From the NCBI RefSeq assembly GCF_964340395.1, contig NC_135571.1, positions 9,833,940 through 9,897,939 of the forward strand: a stretch of DNA of 64,000 nucleotides, in the 5' to 3' direction. Positions 1 through 11,446 of this stretch are shown here, piece by piece (the first letter of the stretch is position 1; each line of letters starts with the position of its first letter). This stretch comes from Glandiceps talaboti. Taxonomy: Eukaryota; Hemichordata; Enteropneusta; Spengelidae. The notes under the pieces are model-generated. The model did not search any database. It was not told where the DNA came from and worked only from the letters and a program-made list of their open reading frames with translations. A program made the position numbers and the translations under genes.

Positions 1-472
1 TTTTCCTCAAACATGCAAGTACGGAATTGTTATTATCCACTCATCAATGCATGAATAGACATTTGAAACATGCTGAATGACAACAATAGGATTTGGCTTC
101 GTAGCTATAGGAAACAGACCAGACAATACGGTTGACATTTCATACACCTATAATATATACACAAAGTGAGTCCTTTTTTTATTTACTTATTTGCAAGTCC
201 ACTCAATAAGTTACAAAAACTGCCCGAGAAAACAGGCCAACTTTCCAGTTACTCATGAAAATACACGATTTGTCCACTTTTGAAAGGATGTAAGCGGGTA
301 ACACAGTCAAAACAGACCATTTGTCTATAAATTTACTGTAGTGCTCATTTCTTTTTGCAATATGTAGCTCAATTTGTTTTGCAGTTCGGATATTTATGAT
401 AGCTAGATTAAAAGATGAAATGACTTTTTTTCCATTTGTAATCATAGACCATTTGACAAGTGACAGTCTTAC

Positions 473-1946
473 CTGGGCAGAATTTGGCTACGTCATCGTC
501 TGTTCCTCGTAAACATTTTGTATATGTAAACAATACGCTCTACGAAAAAAATGACAAAAACAGGACTTATATTTGATAAATGCATCTTTCATACAACTTG
601 TGGTTGAATAATCAAGTTTAGTGCGGTATGTATGTGCGTACGTGGTGGATGGGGTGCCTGCCTACCTGCCTTTGCAAATACACGTGCCAATGTATATTGG
701 ATGGAAAAAATTAATCATTTCTGGTCAGCGCGCACATCACTTTAAATATCTTCGCGTTGGTATCTTTTTTTGTGTTTGTCCAGCCCATACAGTCTGCAGA
801 TATGTGGAGAGACACAAAAATAACTCTCCCTACTTCATTGGAAGACAACTGCAGAGCCAATCATGAACAAGCAAATGACATCTGCCCCACATACACACTT
901 GCTCTAAAGTAGTAAATAAAAAGAACAGTACGTAACTTTCATAAATAGTAGACTGAGTGACAGGTTTGTTGAGGAAAAAAATTGTGTCTTCGCACCACTT
1001 CAGACAAAATGACTTGACCAGAAACATTTTTTTTTTTTTTTTTTTTTTTGGGGGGGGGGGGGTAAACACACAATTATATGCGTTGAAAACAAATCACCTA
1101 AACACAACATCTCACGTAAAAACTAACTTACCACTAATTCATAGGACCAACCATCGTCGTGAAATTTCTGGTGGTATTCGTAAACCTCTTCCCAATTACA
1201 AATACCTTTATTACCGCCGAAGAATTCTTCGGTTCGTACCGGATTTCTTGTTCTGTACACACAATTCTTCCAAAACGGTTTGCCTTTTGGAGTCTGTCAT
1301 AATACATTGAAAAAAACACACGATAAATTAAATATTACTGACACAAAACATAGGTGTAAGAAACTGCCTGGCGAGTCAAAATCTTGTCTTTTCATGTGAC
1401 GTGATGGTCTAAAAACTGGGCTGGGTTGGCCGTGGGCTCATTGGCCGGGCCGTTGAAAATAGCAAGTGGGGTGGGCTCTTGGGCTGAGCCATTGTGTTGG
1501 GCTGGACACTTAAAAATATGATGGAACTACATGTACCATGATTATAATCAATAGAAAAAAAGACCCTATGCTATATGCACTCAAAACTCCCAAGCCCAAG
1601 ACCCTAGTCCTGCAGCCAAGCCCAACCCTATTGCCCATCTCAGAGTTCTCTTGATCTCTATGGGATAATCATAATATTGTCGTATTCTGTTATTAATGTT
1701 AGCCTGATTTTAGTCATAGTGTTCACATACCTTAGGCCACCATTCGAGTCTATCTGGGAAACCGTATTTAAAATCCTTCCATTCCTCACTTACTAATTGT
1801 TCTAGTAGTTTTAATTTAGATAGCTCAGCACCTTCCTTTCTAGTTACAAGAGGGGCTCTGTAAATTGAAAAAGAAAAGTGTCGTTTATGATTAACGTTGT
1901 ACGACATTGTAATGATGATGACAAAATAAAGAGAGAGAGACAAAAT

Positions 1947-2015
<69 letters not shown>

Positions 2016-2067
2016 GAGGGAGGTGTGTGTGTGTGTGTGTCAGAGACAAAGACATAGACAGACAGGC

Positions 2068-2108
<41 letters not shown>

Positions 2109-2973
2109 GTCAGCCAGTCAGTCAGTCAGTCAGTCAGACAAAAAATGAACAATGCAGGAAATTATGATTTACGTTATAATCCAAGTCTTATTCCTATGAC
2201 AATAAAAAAATACCTTCTACTTCTTCGGAGAAATCCATCGCTGTTCTTACGATCCATAAATACAGAGACAGCTTGCCATGGGAAGTCCAATGAAAACCAA
2301 TAACCAATTCTTTCACCGTCTTTCGTCACTGTGGAAGCTGTAAAAAATGTTGAGTTAGTAAATATTGTTTTGTCATCATTATAATTAGTGAAAGAGGGGT
2401 ATCATTACAAATAAATATTGGTAAAGGTTTAAATGATTTTTGTCAAATTTTATTTTAGTGTATTTTCCAACAACTGACAATTAATATTACATACTGTGAT
2501 CAAACAGCGATCTATCACCATACTTACATTTCATCGACTTTGATTTGTCATTTTTCGACATGTCCGACAAAAGCACACTTTTAGCGGTAACAGTCTGGTC
2601 AGTAGTATTCTCATTATGACTACGTACCTGTCGAGTTTACGGCAACAGTACTAGTTGGATCTATAGTATTCACATTATGACGACCTGTCGAGTTTACTTC
2701 TGGTATATTTTGGGGGATGATTTCATCGCCCATGATGTCTTCACTAGCATTAATACTGAATGTCTCATTTCTTCTGACGTCACCTGGCAATCGACTTTGA
2801 AACGGTCCGAGTCGTCTTGGGAAGATATTAGAAGTATTCAAAGATACACTTCTGGAGGTTTGTTCAATATCTCGAGATCTGTTGTCGACTGTGTGGTTAG
2901 AAATTGTATTACATCTCTGGAATGCTTGAAACCAGCCAAAGATGACCATCACAAACACACGACGATTCATCAT
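473..2973 (-). CDS. Unrecognised secretory or type II membrane protein, 5' five exons (3' part off window)
   Basis: I do not recognise this family. Five exons join in phase with GT-AG sites: 2628-2973, 2214-2337, 1731-1857, 1132-1293 and 473-539 (donors GTACGT, GTATTT, GTATGT, GTAAGT, GTAAGA). They give about 275 residues with no stop. The start is the ATG at 2973 or the adjacent one at 2970; the open frame upstream of it begins only with TTG. A short hydrophobic N-terminus (VFVMVIFGWF) follows two arginines, then comes a roughly 90-residue Ser/Thr/Asn-rich stem with about eight N-x-S/T sites. A compact region rich in Trp, Tyr and Cys follows (motifs GERIGYWFSLDFPW, DRLEWWPK, GKPFWKNCVYRTRNP, NWEEVYEYHQKF). 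This anchor-stem-globular layout resembles Golgi glycan-modifying enzymes, but that is inference. The gene is divergent from AKIP1. Exon calls are strong because phases agree at four junctions; function is unknown. Confidence 0.7.
750..945. repeat. Dispersed repeat, inverted partner at 16115-16290
   Basis: About 190 bp here read as the reverse complement of 16115-16290. Shared blocks include the run around GAACAAGCAAATGACATCTG at 863-882 and the neighbouring CCCCACATACACACTTGCTC. It lies in the intron between the 1132-1293 and 473-539 exons. The second copy sits in the left part of duplicated segment A. The family is unknown and I see no coding capacity. Confidence 0.6.
1022..1062. repeat. 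Homopolymer T run followed by G run
   Basis: A long T tract directly followed by a tract of G, in an intron of the minus-strand gene. It is probably error-prone in assembly. Confidence 0.9.
1927..2142. repeat. Compound microsatellite (GA)n, (GT)n, (GACA)n, (GTCA)n
   Basis: Uninterrupted GA dinucleotides pass into a short GT run, then GACA tetranucleotides and GTCA repeats. It lies in the intron between exons 2 and 3 of the unrecognised minus-strand gene. Confidence 0.95.
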
Positions 2974-3763
2974 GGAATCTTCATCTGTCAACGCCTAGGA
3001 TTTCAGAATTCGAATACTATTGTATTTGCATGATCATTTGTTTAACACTAGCATTTGCTCAGTGCATTTTGTTACATACGCATTTTGAAAAAAAAAAATT
3101 TCATCTTCCAGTCATGTTTTTAAAACTTTACAACACAGCTGTGTCAAAAACTCCATATTTGCCTCACTCTAGGACCATTCGCCACTGATACACGCAATAT
3201 CATGTGTATCATGTACTCCGCAATCGAAAACGCGCCAATGTTCTATGGTAGAAATGGTGCATTCCGTAGTTCGAACAAATGATCGAACCAGGCGAACGTT
3301 TTATGTGTGTTCGACAACCCAGTTTTTGAGGAAGTTTCAATTTTTCTTTGCGTTATTTGATACTTTGACGACAGGCTTTGACAACTTTTATTCCTGAAGC
3401 ACGAGTTCATTTGTGCTCGTTTTTATTCATTTTGAAAAGCGCCAGCACCGGTTGGAGTGAGAAAGAAGACAGTGTTTACTTCCGGGTTCAAAGTTAGCGT
3501 CCTAAATACGAGTGACAAGTTTTGCCCGCCAGAATTTGAGTGAAATTTTGCCACTCTCGCGTTTAAAGAGGTTTATGAAGACTAGAAGTCATCTACATCT
3601 TTACCAGTGATAAGGACTCTGTTTATGAAGACCTTTGTATCCCATTTTCATTACGTTCCTGCGAAACTAAAACTTCACCAACGTCGGCAACGAAGTTTAC
3701 CAAGACGGTCGACAAAGCATTGTTGTTGTTCACCGATAAAGTCACATCAAATTCTCAGTGAAA
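2974..3763. promoter_or_regulatory. Candidate bidirectional promoter between divergent genes
   Basis: The start codons of the unrecognised minus gene (2973) and AKIP1 (3764, plus) are 790 bp apart and head to head. No other gene intervenes. The segment must hold both transcription starts and both 5' UTRs. I see no clear TATA box and no CpG island by eye. The plus-strand 5' UTR of AKIP1 probably lies within the last few hundred bases; an in-frame TAA at 3737-3739 precedes its ATG. Confidence 0.5.
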
Positions 3764-6700
3764 ATGCCGTGTTCACACATCGTAAGTATAACATAGACAA
3801 TATATATAACAGAATTAACATATAAACATCAATGTATTGCCATGGAAATTCTGTATTTTGGTCTGCGTGAAAAGCCCAGAAGTTTATAAACTCAAACATT
3901 CTGCCAAAATAATCGGCGTGTTTTGACTTGTCATCAACGTACGTCAAACTAGTCCGCCTAAATTCCACTCGTAATGATTGTTAAACTGTTGAATTGCAAA
4001 ATCTTCCGACATTTTTGTTCGAAACATCGAATTATATATGAAACCATTAACATAAATTCATATGTTGGGCTCATTATATTGGGCCCTTGAACCACATTAG
4101 GGTGTCAACACATTCCCTGTATGTAGAGGGACAGTCATCAAGAGATACGAACCAATGTGTTTTGTCCCGATGTAAACAATGTCAACTTAGGTCAATATGG
4201 CCGTCATCGCAATCTAAGCCCAGTGCTCCATTTATAGAATACTTGTGTCCAAGAATAGAATTGTGGTGATAAATGTAGCCGAGGGTGAACATTTTACTTA
4301 TTTAAGTCAAATTAAACTTGACAATTGTACTGATGTGATATTGCATTATTGGATGTACAATTATGCATGGAGGTTTTAAAGGCAAGACTAGTTGTAAGGT
4401 ACGCCCCGGGGGTACACCATGACAGGGTGCCCTCACACATAGGTCAACCCCTCCCACCCACTATCCTCCTCCCAGTGAGAGGATGTTGGTGATTGTCGAC
4501 TGACACGGCATATCTTACTGTCTAAGGTGAGACCTCCATGAATTATGTAAGTTATATGTACATGTAAGAGAAAATCGGCCAGGAGAACTCAGCCAGTAAT
4601 GAAAACTAATACACACTGGACATGTTTACTGCTTTTAATAAAATTATTTTACTACCCATTCGTTACAACATTGAAAAAAAAGAAATATTTCACATTCTTA
4701 GGTAAACAGGGTAAAGGAAAATAGCTAAGCTAGTCCATTTCGTTAGAAGTTCACTTGATATAGCTTCATGTACAATTGATAGATTGTAGATATGTCAGGC
4801 ATACATAATTAATACTTTTCTGGTGTATGCTAAGGTTTGGGAACCATGGTAATGGAAAGGGGGAAATACAGTAACACTGGCATAGATTAGTGTCCAATAC
4901 ATTTGCCAGAATTTGGGTGGGCAACCTCATTAAAATGACTGGGGAACATTTTACCTACTTATCACACTTAACAAAGACACTGGTCAAGTTCATAACTGAC
5001 TGAGTTCTCCCACTGGCCGTCTTTGCAACTGGCAAAGTGTTAGTTTCATGGGCTATGTCTAGTAGTAGTACGAAGTACGATGACAGCTACTGATGTAACA
5101 AAGCAGTGTTGTAAACAGGTTATTTGTTTCCATGTAAATTGTAAATTCTTGTTTTGGGTTTTTAGGAGGAAGCTTGGATGACATGTACATTGTGCAGATC
5201 TAGTAGACAGTCTCTGCAAACTTTATACAAAGCACAGGAAAGACAAATCAAATGGCCAGAACCCAAATATTATCCAGGATCACCTATACAGGTTTGTGAT
5301 ACAATTCAATATTATTCACCAATATTTGAAAAATACAAAGAACCTAAGGGGCCTTGTCACAACTAGTTGAAGTTGAGTAGTGGCAAAATCCTAAGGTTAT
5401 GAGTATTTTCTGGTTGAATGCTGAATTAAGAATATTTTGACCAGTGTTTCAGGTAGTCTTGGCTACCCAGACTCTTGCCACTGGGGGCGCTGCCTACAAG
5501 ACCTCCCCAAGTGAGAGTCTGGGGAAACGAGATTCCAACTCGCCCGTGCAGGAAGTAGCTTTTAGAGCAGTGCATGCTGGGAACATATCACGTCCAACAT
5601 TGTATGCTAAACAATTTAGGTACTTTCGCGACAAGTTATAACTTCAAGCGATTGATACATCTAAATTGTAATACAATGGAAATCACAAACCCTGAAACAA
5701 AACGTTCACCTGGTTCGACAAAAATCTCACTAACATTGCCACAGTTTCTGTCTCATTTGTAATCATGTTGCCAAATGTAATGTTCTCATCATCAAAAATT
5801 AAAATGATAATTCTTTGGTGTATCTAATTGTAGGATCCTGTAGTGTTTACCACAATAGACGATGCCTTTGCCAATGTTTTACAATTCATGTCAACAACAA
5901 CAAGGCAATGCAAGGTAAGTACACATGGTCAAATAATTTATTTGGTTCCTCTCTAGCTGTTTTTGTCATAAATGCACTTAGCAGACTTTAAATTGTATGA
6001 AAACAGCTGTGTGGCACTTTACATGTACAATGTACATGTCATTTGTATTTCAAGCAAAGTTTAGAAGCACTAGTCAACCATTATTTTTGATAGTGGAAAA
6101 CTGTCTGGAAATTGAATGAACATATTTTTACATGTGCATGTAGTTAGCGTGCCTTCTAACGATAGCAAAATTTTGTGTTCGTGAGTCAAAATGAGACAAA
6201 CTGGGATTTCTTGTGAGTCAGCACATAGTAAGACTCTTCCTAAGAGATTGGGTACACCAAATTTTGGTGCCTCACTAGAAATTGTGTGTCAGTGATGCTT
6301 CAAATTTGCTTAGAGGGCACACTGCATGTGGTACACTCCTTGTCAAAGGTAGTAGTGACAAGACCCCCTAGGTCCTTAGTAGTGACAAGGCCCCCTAGGT
6401 GCATTAGAACAAGCCACACATTTTGTACCTCAGTATGTATACTGAAAGTGGCTACAGATGAGGAATGAGTATTTGTTTTTAATAAAACAACTCTACTATA
6501 TTTTTTCTACTAAGAAAATATTGTGAAATGATATAGGCAGTATTTGTAAGTTATGTAACTCAATAATTGCACAAAAAAGCTGAAAGAAAATGTGTAAAAA
6601 CAGTCTGTTTACAAATCACTTCCTGTACATACAATATATAAATTTCTTGCACATTTTTAAAGCTTTTTGGCAAACACAGACTTTGTCAATGTTGTTTCAC

Positions 6701-9700
6701 ATTGTTTTGTAAGTAGAAAAAGCGCAGTAAAGTTGTTTTTATTCAAAAGTTCAAAATAAATAACCAATTCTTATCCACATTTCCACATTAAGTGTGAGTC
6801 CGTAATCTTGTTCATACACCTTCAATGATGGCATAGATTGTGTAACATGGTGCTGGTTAGTCATCCATAGTAACCTCAATTTGCATAGAGTGTGTACTAG
6901 TCATATTCTATATGTATTTGCCCTAGGGCACTATTTATGTAGCACAAGAGTCCTATCAGTGATTTGCTTTGACTATATGGAAATAACATGTGCTTGAGAA
7001 TATGATGTGTTATAAAACACTTATTGCCTTGCCGAATTTGGGCACTAGTCGACATCATATTATCCCTCACTCTGTCATGTAGCAAATACTTCTCTTGGCG
7101 TTCACCCTCAGACAATAGTTTAGGATAATAGATGTATACTAGTGCCCTCATAGCCAAACAATAAGTCTATTCATTCCGAGTATTTTACAAGTCTGCTAAG
7201 TGATGACTGTGTAGAAGTTTTTAATATAGCCGGTTAAATAGTAACTATAGTCGGAAAACTATTGCAGGCGTGAAACAGCCGTGGGGCGGGTGGGTTTGAG
7301 AGGGTGGTTTCCCCCTCTCACGGTGTGTGAATTTTCATTTTGAAAACCCCAAACTGGGAGTAGGCCTCTCCTGACACTTTTTTGACACAATTTTGTCAAT
7401 TATTCAATTGTTGATGTCACCCAATTTATTGAGGTAAGGAACAATTAATTCAGATTATACATAGTTACGTTTATTTACCTTTACAAAAATGTTACCAGTC
7501 TGTGTCAGAGCAATCATCATCATCATCATCAAATGGTAATCACTATCATTGAAACAGATTTTCTTTGCAATACTTACAACTGTGGACATCAGACTATAGA
7601 CAAACAGAACCTGTTACAAACAGGGAAAAGTAAACAAATGAATCGGATAATAATAACACTTGGCACAGCATGTTGGAAGTACAGAGACTTGTATTACATT
7701 CTGTACCTTTCGTGGTTTGATAAGAAAAGTTTTATTGCCTCTTTATGTGTACATGAATTGCCATGGGAGTTGGGAATTTGTTTGTGATTGTGAACTGTAA
7801 ATGTATACATGTGCAGTGGCCATTAAAACTGTTCTTATCAAATGATGAAATGTAATATTATAAATCTCTCTATGTCCAACATGCTGTGCCAAATGTTATT
7901 AATCCAGTTCAGTTGTTCACTTTCCCTGTTTGTAACAGGTTCCGTTTGTCCCACGGTCTGATGTTGGCAGTTGTATTTTTTTGGGAAATATATCCATTTT
8001 CATAGCCGGAAATTTATCGCTAACAGCTGTTTGTTTTAACCGGCTTCCAGCTATTTCTACACCACTGCATCATTGAACATGTAACATGAATCATGTAATA
8101 GCATTATGATATATTGTAAACATTATAATCAATCGGAACCACAACCTGGTCAACCATCATGTTTTAGTGACCTCTTTTCAGATTTAAACTTTTGAAACTG
8201 CTACATTTTGTATTTTTACAGTGAATGGTTTTGACTATTTTTATTGTTATTATAATTAGTTTGTTCATTGTACACAGCACTTTTGAATGTTTTTCAATAA
8301 TTGAAGAAGCACTTCAGAAAATAAATAAATCTTAAAGTGACCATATGGATGAGGATTGGTTATTTATTTTGGATTTTTCATTTATAAAACAATTTTATCA
8401 TGGCTTCTAACTTAAAAAGTCAATGTGATACAACATGTACAAGTCTGTGTTTATAATTCAGTATACTGCAAAAACGCTAACAAAATGTGTTAAAAGTTTG
8501 TTATTGTTCGTACAATAACAATCATTTTACACATTTACTAATCTTTTGCAATTTATTGAGTTTATACAAATAAGGACTTGGTCTATGTTGTTTCACGTTG
8601 ATTTTTCAAGTAGGAAGCCATGATAAAGTTGTTTTATAAATGAAAAATCCAAAATAAATACCCAATCCTCATCCATATGGTCACTTTAATTGTTAATTGT
8701 ATTATAATTAACCAACAGAGATATTACAAGAGTGCATCCCCAGTATCTCATAATCATCACGATCACCATCACTGTAGAAGATTTCATACATCAAAATATT
8801 CAGAAGTCCAGAAGAAAAACCCAGTAAGTACATCTAACCAGGTTTATAACTGAATTCCACCAAGTATCCCAATTAGCTATCTCACGCTGTGCTAAAACTA
8901 CCTACTAGGAATTACATGTAGTTTCTTTATTTATCATTTTGTAATCTTTAGGAAATTGCTGATAATGCTAAGGCTGGTTAGCCATAGGAATAGTGCATTA
9001 CACGCAAACCCACACAGTAAACTAACAACATCACTGTGAGCTCAGTTTATATTCAAAACATGTCTGTGTCCCAATCAAAAGTGGCAGAATAGAACTCATA
9101 TATTAAAAAGCTATATCATGTATACATGTAGTCTAGTTCCTGTATGGTATCGTTACAACTTACACCTCCACTCACAGTCTAGTTCCTGTATAGTATTGTT
9201 ACAATTTACACCTCCACTCACAGTGTAGTTCCTATACAGTATTGTTACCATTTACACATCCACTCACATAGTCTAGTTCCTATCCAGTATTGTTACCATT
9301 TACACCTCCACTCACAGTCTAGTTCCTATACGATATTATCATTACAATTTACACCTCACAGTCTAGTTCCTGTATGGTATCATTACAATTAACACCTCCA
9401 CTCACAGTCTAGTTCCTATACAGTATTGTTACAATTTACACCTCCACTCACAGTCTGTAGTTCCTATATGGTATCGTTACAATTCACACCTCCACTCACA
9501 TAGTCTAGTTCCTATACAGTATTGTTACCATTTACACCTCCACTCACAGTCTAGTTCCTATACAGTATCGTTACCATTCACACCTCCACTCACAGTCTAG
9601 TTCCTATACAGTATTGTTAGTACACCTCCACTCACATAGTCTAGTTCCTATACGATATTATCATTACAATTTACACCTCACAGTCTAGTTCCTGTATGGT

Positions 9701-10524
9701 ATTATTACAATTAACACCTCCACTCACAGTCTAGTTCCTATACGGTATTGTTACAATTTACACCTCCACTCACAGTCTGTAGTTCCTATATGGTATCATA
9801 ACTTACAATTCACACCTCCACTCACAGTCTGTAGTTCCTATACAGTATCGTTACCATTTACACCTCCACTCACAGTCTAGTTCCTGTATGGTATCGTTAC
9901 CATTTACACCTCCACTCACAGTCTAGTTCCTGTATGGTATCGTTACCATTTACACCTCCACTCACAGTCTAGTTCCTGTATAGTATTGTTACCATTTACA
10001 CCTCCACACACATAGTCTAGTTCCTATACAGTATCGTTACCATTTACACCTCCACTCACACAGTCTAGTTCCTGTATAGTATTGTTACCATTTACACCTC
10101 CACACACATAGTCTAGTTCCTATACAGTATCGTTACCATTTACACCTCCACTCACATAGTCTAGTTCCTATACAGTATCTTTACCATTTACACCTCCACT
10201 CACACAGTCTAGTTCCTGTATAGTATTGTAATGTTACCATTTACACCTCCACACACATAGTCTAGTTCCTATACAGTATCGTTACCATTTACACCTCCAC
10301 TCACAGTGGTTTAGTTAGAGACCATGTTTGCATCCAGACTAGTATACATGTATCCATTTCTCCATGTCTTGTCTTTTCAGCTGCAGTTAGCTGAGGATGT
10401 CCATGTAGTTGTTGCACCAGGAACGTATGCAGTAACAGCTGGTAGTTGGGGGGCACGAAGACAACAAACACATGTTGTACATGTCAACCAGGGACAGAGT
10501 GTTGATCTTAATTTTGCGCTGTAG
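3764..10524 (+). CDS. AKIP1: A-kinase-interacting protein 1 (AKIP1) orthologue, five exons
   Basis: Exons 3764-3781, 5166-5291, 5834-5914, 8719-8823 and 10381-10524 (TAG) all join in phase 0 and encode 157 residues. Donors are GTAAGT, GTTTGT, GTAAGT and GTAAGT. AKIP1 (BCA3) is known in vertebrates to bind the PKA catalytic subunit and to modulate NF-kB p65 and cardiac signalling. Recognition rests on three blocks: an N-terminal helix SLQTLYKAQERQIKW, a central AFANVLQFMSTTTRQCKRYY, and the C-terminal PGTYAVTAGS...THVVHVNQGQSVDLNF, which matches the vertebrate PGTYSVTVGS/THVV/GQSVDL signature. Exon 4 carries a histidine cluster (HNHHDHHH). The protein is shorter than human AKIP1 (about 210 residues); the region between centre and C-terminus is reduced. 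The start is supported by the in-frame TAA at 3737-3739. A possible AATAAA lies at 10899-10904. Confidence 0.9.
4385..4530 (+). mobile_element. Fragment of the Harbinger-like element family
   Basis: Within AKIP1 intron 1. The block starting at GTAAGGTACGCC and containing GACAGGGTGCCCTCACACAT reads like 59460-59575 inside the 59.4-60.0 kb element. Only the internal left part is present, with no terminal repeats. Confidence 0.5.
5448..5690 (+). mobile_element. Half copy of a foldback element (family of 11447-11817)
   Basis: In AKIP1 intron 2. It begins with TCTTGGCTACCCAGACTCTT and includes CACTGGGGGCGCTG and GCATGCTGGGAACAT, matching the arm of the complete inverted-repeat element at 11447-11817. 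The second arm is absent. No coding capacity. Confidence 0.6.
6447..6792. mobile_element. Diverged foldback element (family of 8333-8689)
   Basis: In AKIP1 intron 3. It begins with a degenerate GATGAGGAATGAGTATTTG and ends with AAAATAAATAACCAATTC followed by TTATCCAC, the same terminal arm pattern as 8333-8689 and with similar internal phrases (TTTGTCAATGTTGTTTCACA). The arms are partly eroded. Confidence 0.55.
7573..7975. mobile_element. Foldback (MITE-like) element, second copy at 60617-60976
   Basis: About 400 bp in AKIP1 intron 3 with long inverted arms. The left arm contains CCTGTTACAAACAGGG and AACACTTGGCACAGCATG; the right arm gives their reverse complements (CATGCTGTGCCAAATG, CCCTGTTTGTAACAGG). 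A related full copy lies at 60617-60976. No open reading frame of note, so it is non-autonomous. Confidence 0.75.
8333..8689. mobile_element. Foldback (MITE-like) element flanked by TTAA
   Basis: Terminal inverted repeats of more than 80 bp: the left end reads AGTGACCATATGGATGAGG and the right end is its reverse complement, CCTCATCCATATGGTCACT. Both ends abut TTAA, the target used by piggyBac-type transposases. It lies in AKIP1 intron 3, about 30 bp before exon 4. A diverged relative lies at 6447-6792. Confidence 0.75.
9125..10312 (+). repeat. Minisatellite, about 46-50-bp unit, with higher-order structure
   Basis: About 25 imperfect copies of a unit containing TAGTTCCTATACAGTAT, GTTACCATTTACACCTCC and ACTCACAGTC fill most of AKIP1 intron 4. 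Blocks recur as multi-unit sets: a variant set starting CGATATTATCATTACAAT occurs at about 9328 and again at about 9651, a period of about 323 bp. A two-unit set with CACACACATAG recurs between 10000 and 10270. Confidence 0.9.
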
Positions 10525-10770
10525 AAGTTGGGATTTCTAGAAAAGGGTGATCTTAATTTTACACTATAGAAGTTGGGATTTCTACAAAGGGGAGATCTTC
10601 ATTTTACACTATAGAAGTTGGGATTTCTACAAAAAGGGTGATCTTAATTTTACACTATAGAATTATAGACCCTCCACCAACCGTTGGTGGAGGGTCTATG
10701 ATAGAAGTTGGGATTTCTACAAAGGGGTGATCTTAATTTTACAGTATAGAAGCTGGGATTTCTACATATT
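10500..10770 (+). repeat. Tandem repeat of the AKIP1 stop-codon region into the 3' UTR
   Basis: The unit GATCTTAATTTTRCRCTRTA followed by GAAGTTGGGATTTCTA recurs about five times with a period near 45-50 bp. The first copy is the last codons and TAG of AKIP1 (10508-10527); the others lie in the 3' UTR. The coding end was therefore the seed, or a member, of a tandem expansion. The array is interrupted by a perfect palindrome at 10665-10699. Confidence 0.8.
10665..10699. repeat. Perfect 17-bp-arm palindrome
   Basis: Arm ATAGACCCTCCACCAAC, a one-base centre, then GTTGGTGGAGGGTCTAT. It sits inside the tandem repeat downstream of AKIP1 and would form a stable hairpin in the 3' UTR transcript. It could be a tiny foldback insertion. 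Confidence 0.85.
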
Positions 10771-11446
10771 TTTCTCTTTTTTTTTATTCCTTGGAGTTCA
10801 GAACATTAATCAATCATTCCAGTATTATTCAAGCAAGGCAATTATTATACTTTCAAACCATGAAATACAGAAACAAAATTTAAATTGATGTGTCAAAAAA
10901 TAAAATAAATAATTGTACAGAATGTGTCAATCAAAAGAGAGCCACATGTAACATACTCTTTCAAAGTATGCATTTCAGTACGTTAGATAAAACAGGCTGT
11001 GAAAAAAAACAAGGTCTTGTAATATTAACTTTCATCGTGAAACGGAATAATCCAAATCAAAAATACATTCAATCAGATTGCTCAGACATAAAAAAAAAAA
11101 AATATTGTTTAAAAAATTACAAGCTTAAAATGAAATGCCACACCAGGTTGGATTATTCTGCTTTGTATAAATAGCAATGGAGTGAAACTAAAAGTTGATA
11201 CCAACTTTTAAAAAAAGCTGGAATAATCTTTAAATAGAATATGAACCCTGTAATATTGAATGGTGCATCATGGGAAATGTAACATTTGATTGAAAAACAT
11301 CAACTGATTAGTCACGGAAAGTAGTCATTTACATATACCTACATGTATTTTGAATCACACTGTATGAAACCCATAAACATTATGTTGACCTGAAGTTTAA
11401 TGCTGCAATTTTACCACACTTCCAGTTAATGTTATTCCTGTAGGCT
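10771..11446. other. No gene seen; AT-rich 3' flank of AKIP1
   Basis: Low-complexity A-rich sequence with a candidate polyadenylation signal AATAAA at 10899-10904. A short piece at about 11260-11285 (GGTGCATCATGGGAAATGT) resembles the end of the foldback element found at 16787-17029 and 47133-47376. The open frame at 10890-11174 has biased A-rich composition and no family features. Confidence 0.6.

Noticed and set aside
1400-1640. GC-rich GGGCTGGG / CCCAAGCCC stretch as possible CpG island or RNA gene
   Set aside because: Low-complexity GGGCT text with imperfect inverted match; intronic, no promoter features.
2677-3033. 118-codon plus-strand frame over the 5' exon of the unrecognised gene
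   Set aside because: Shadow of the minus-strand exon, which has consistent splice phases.
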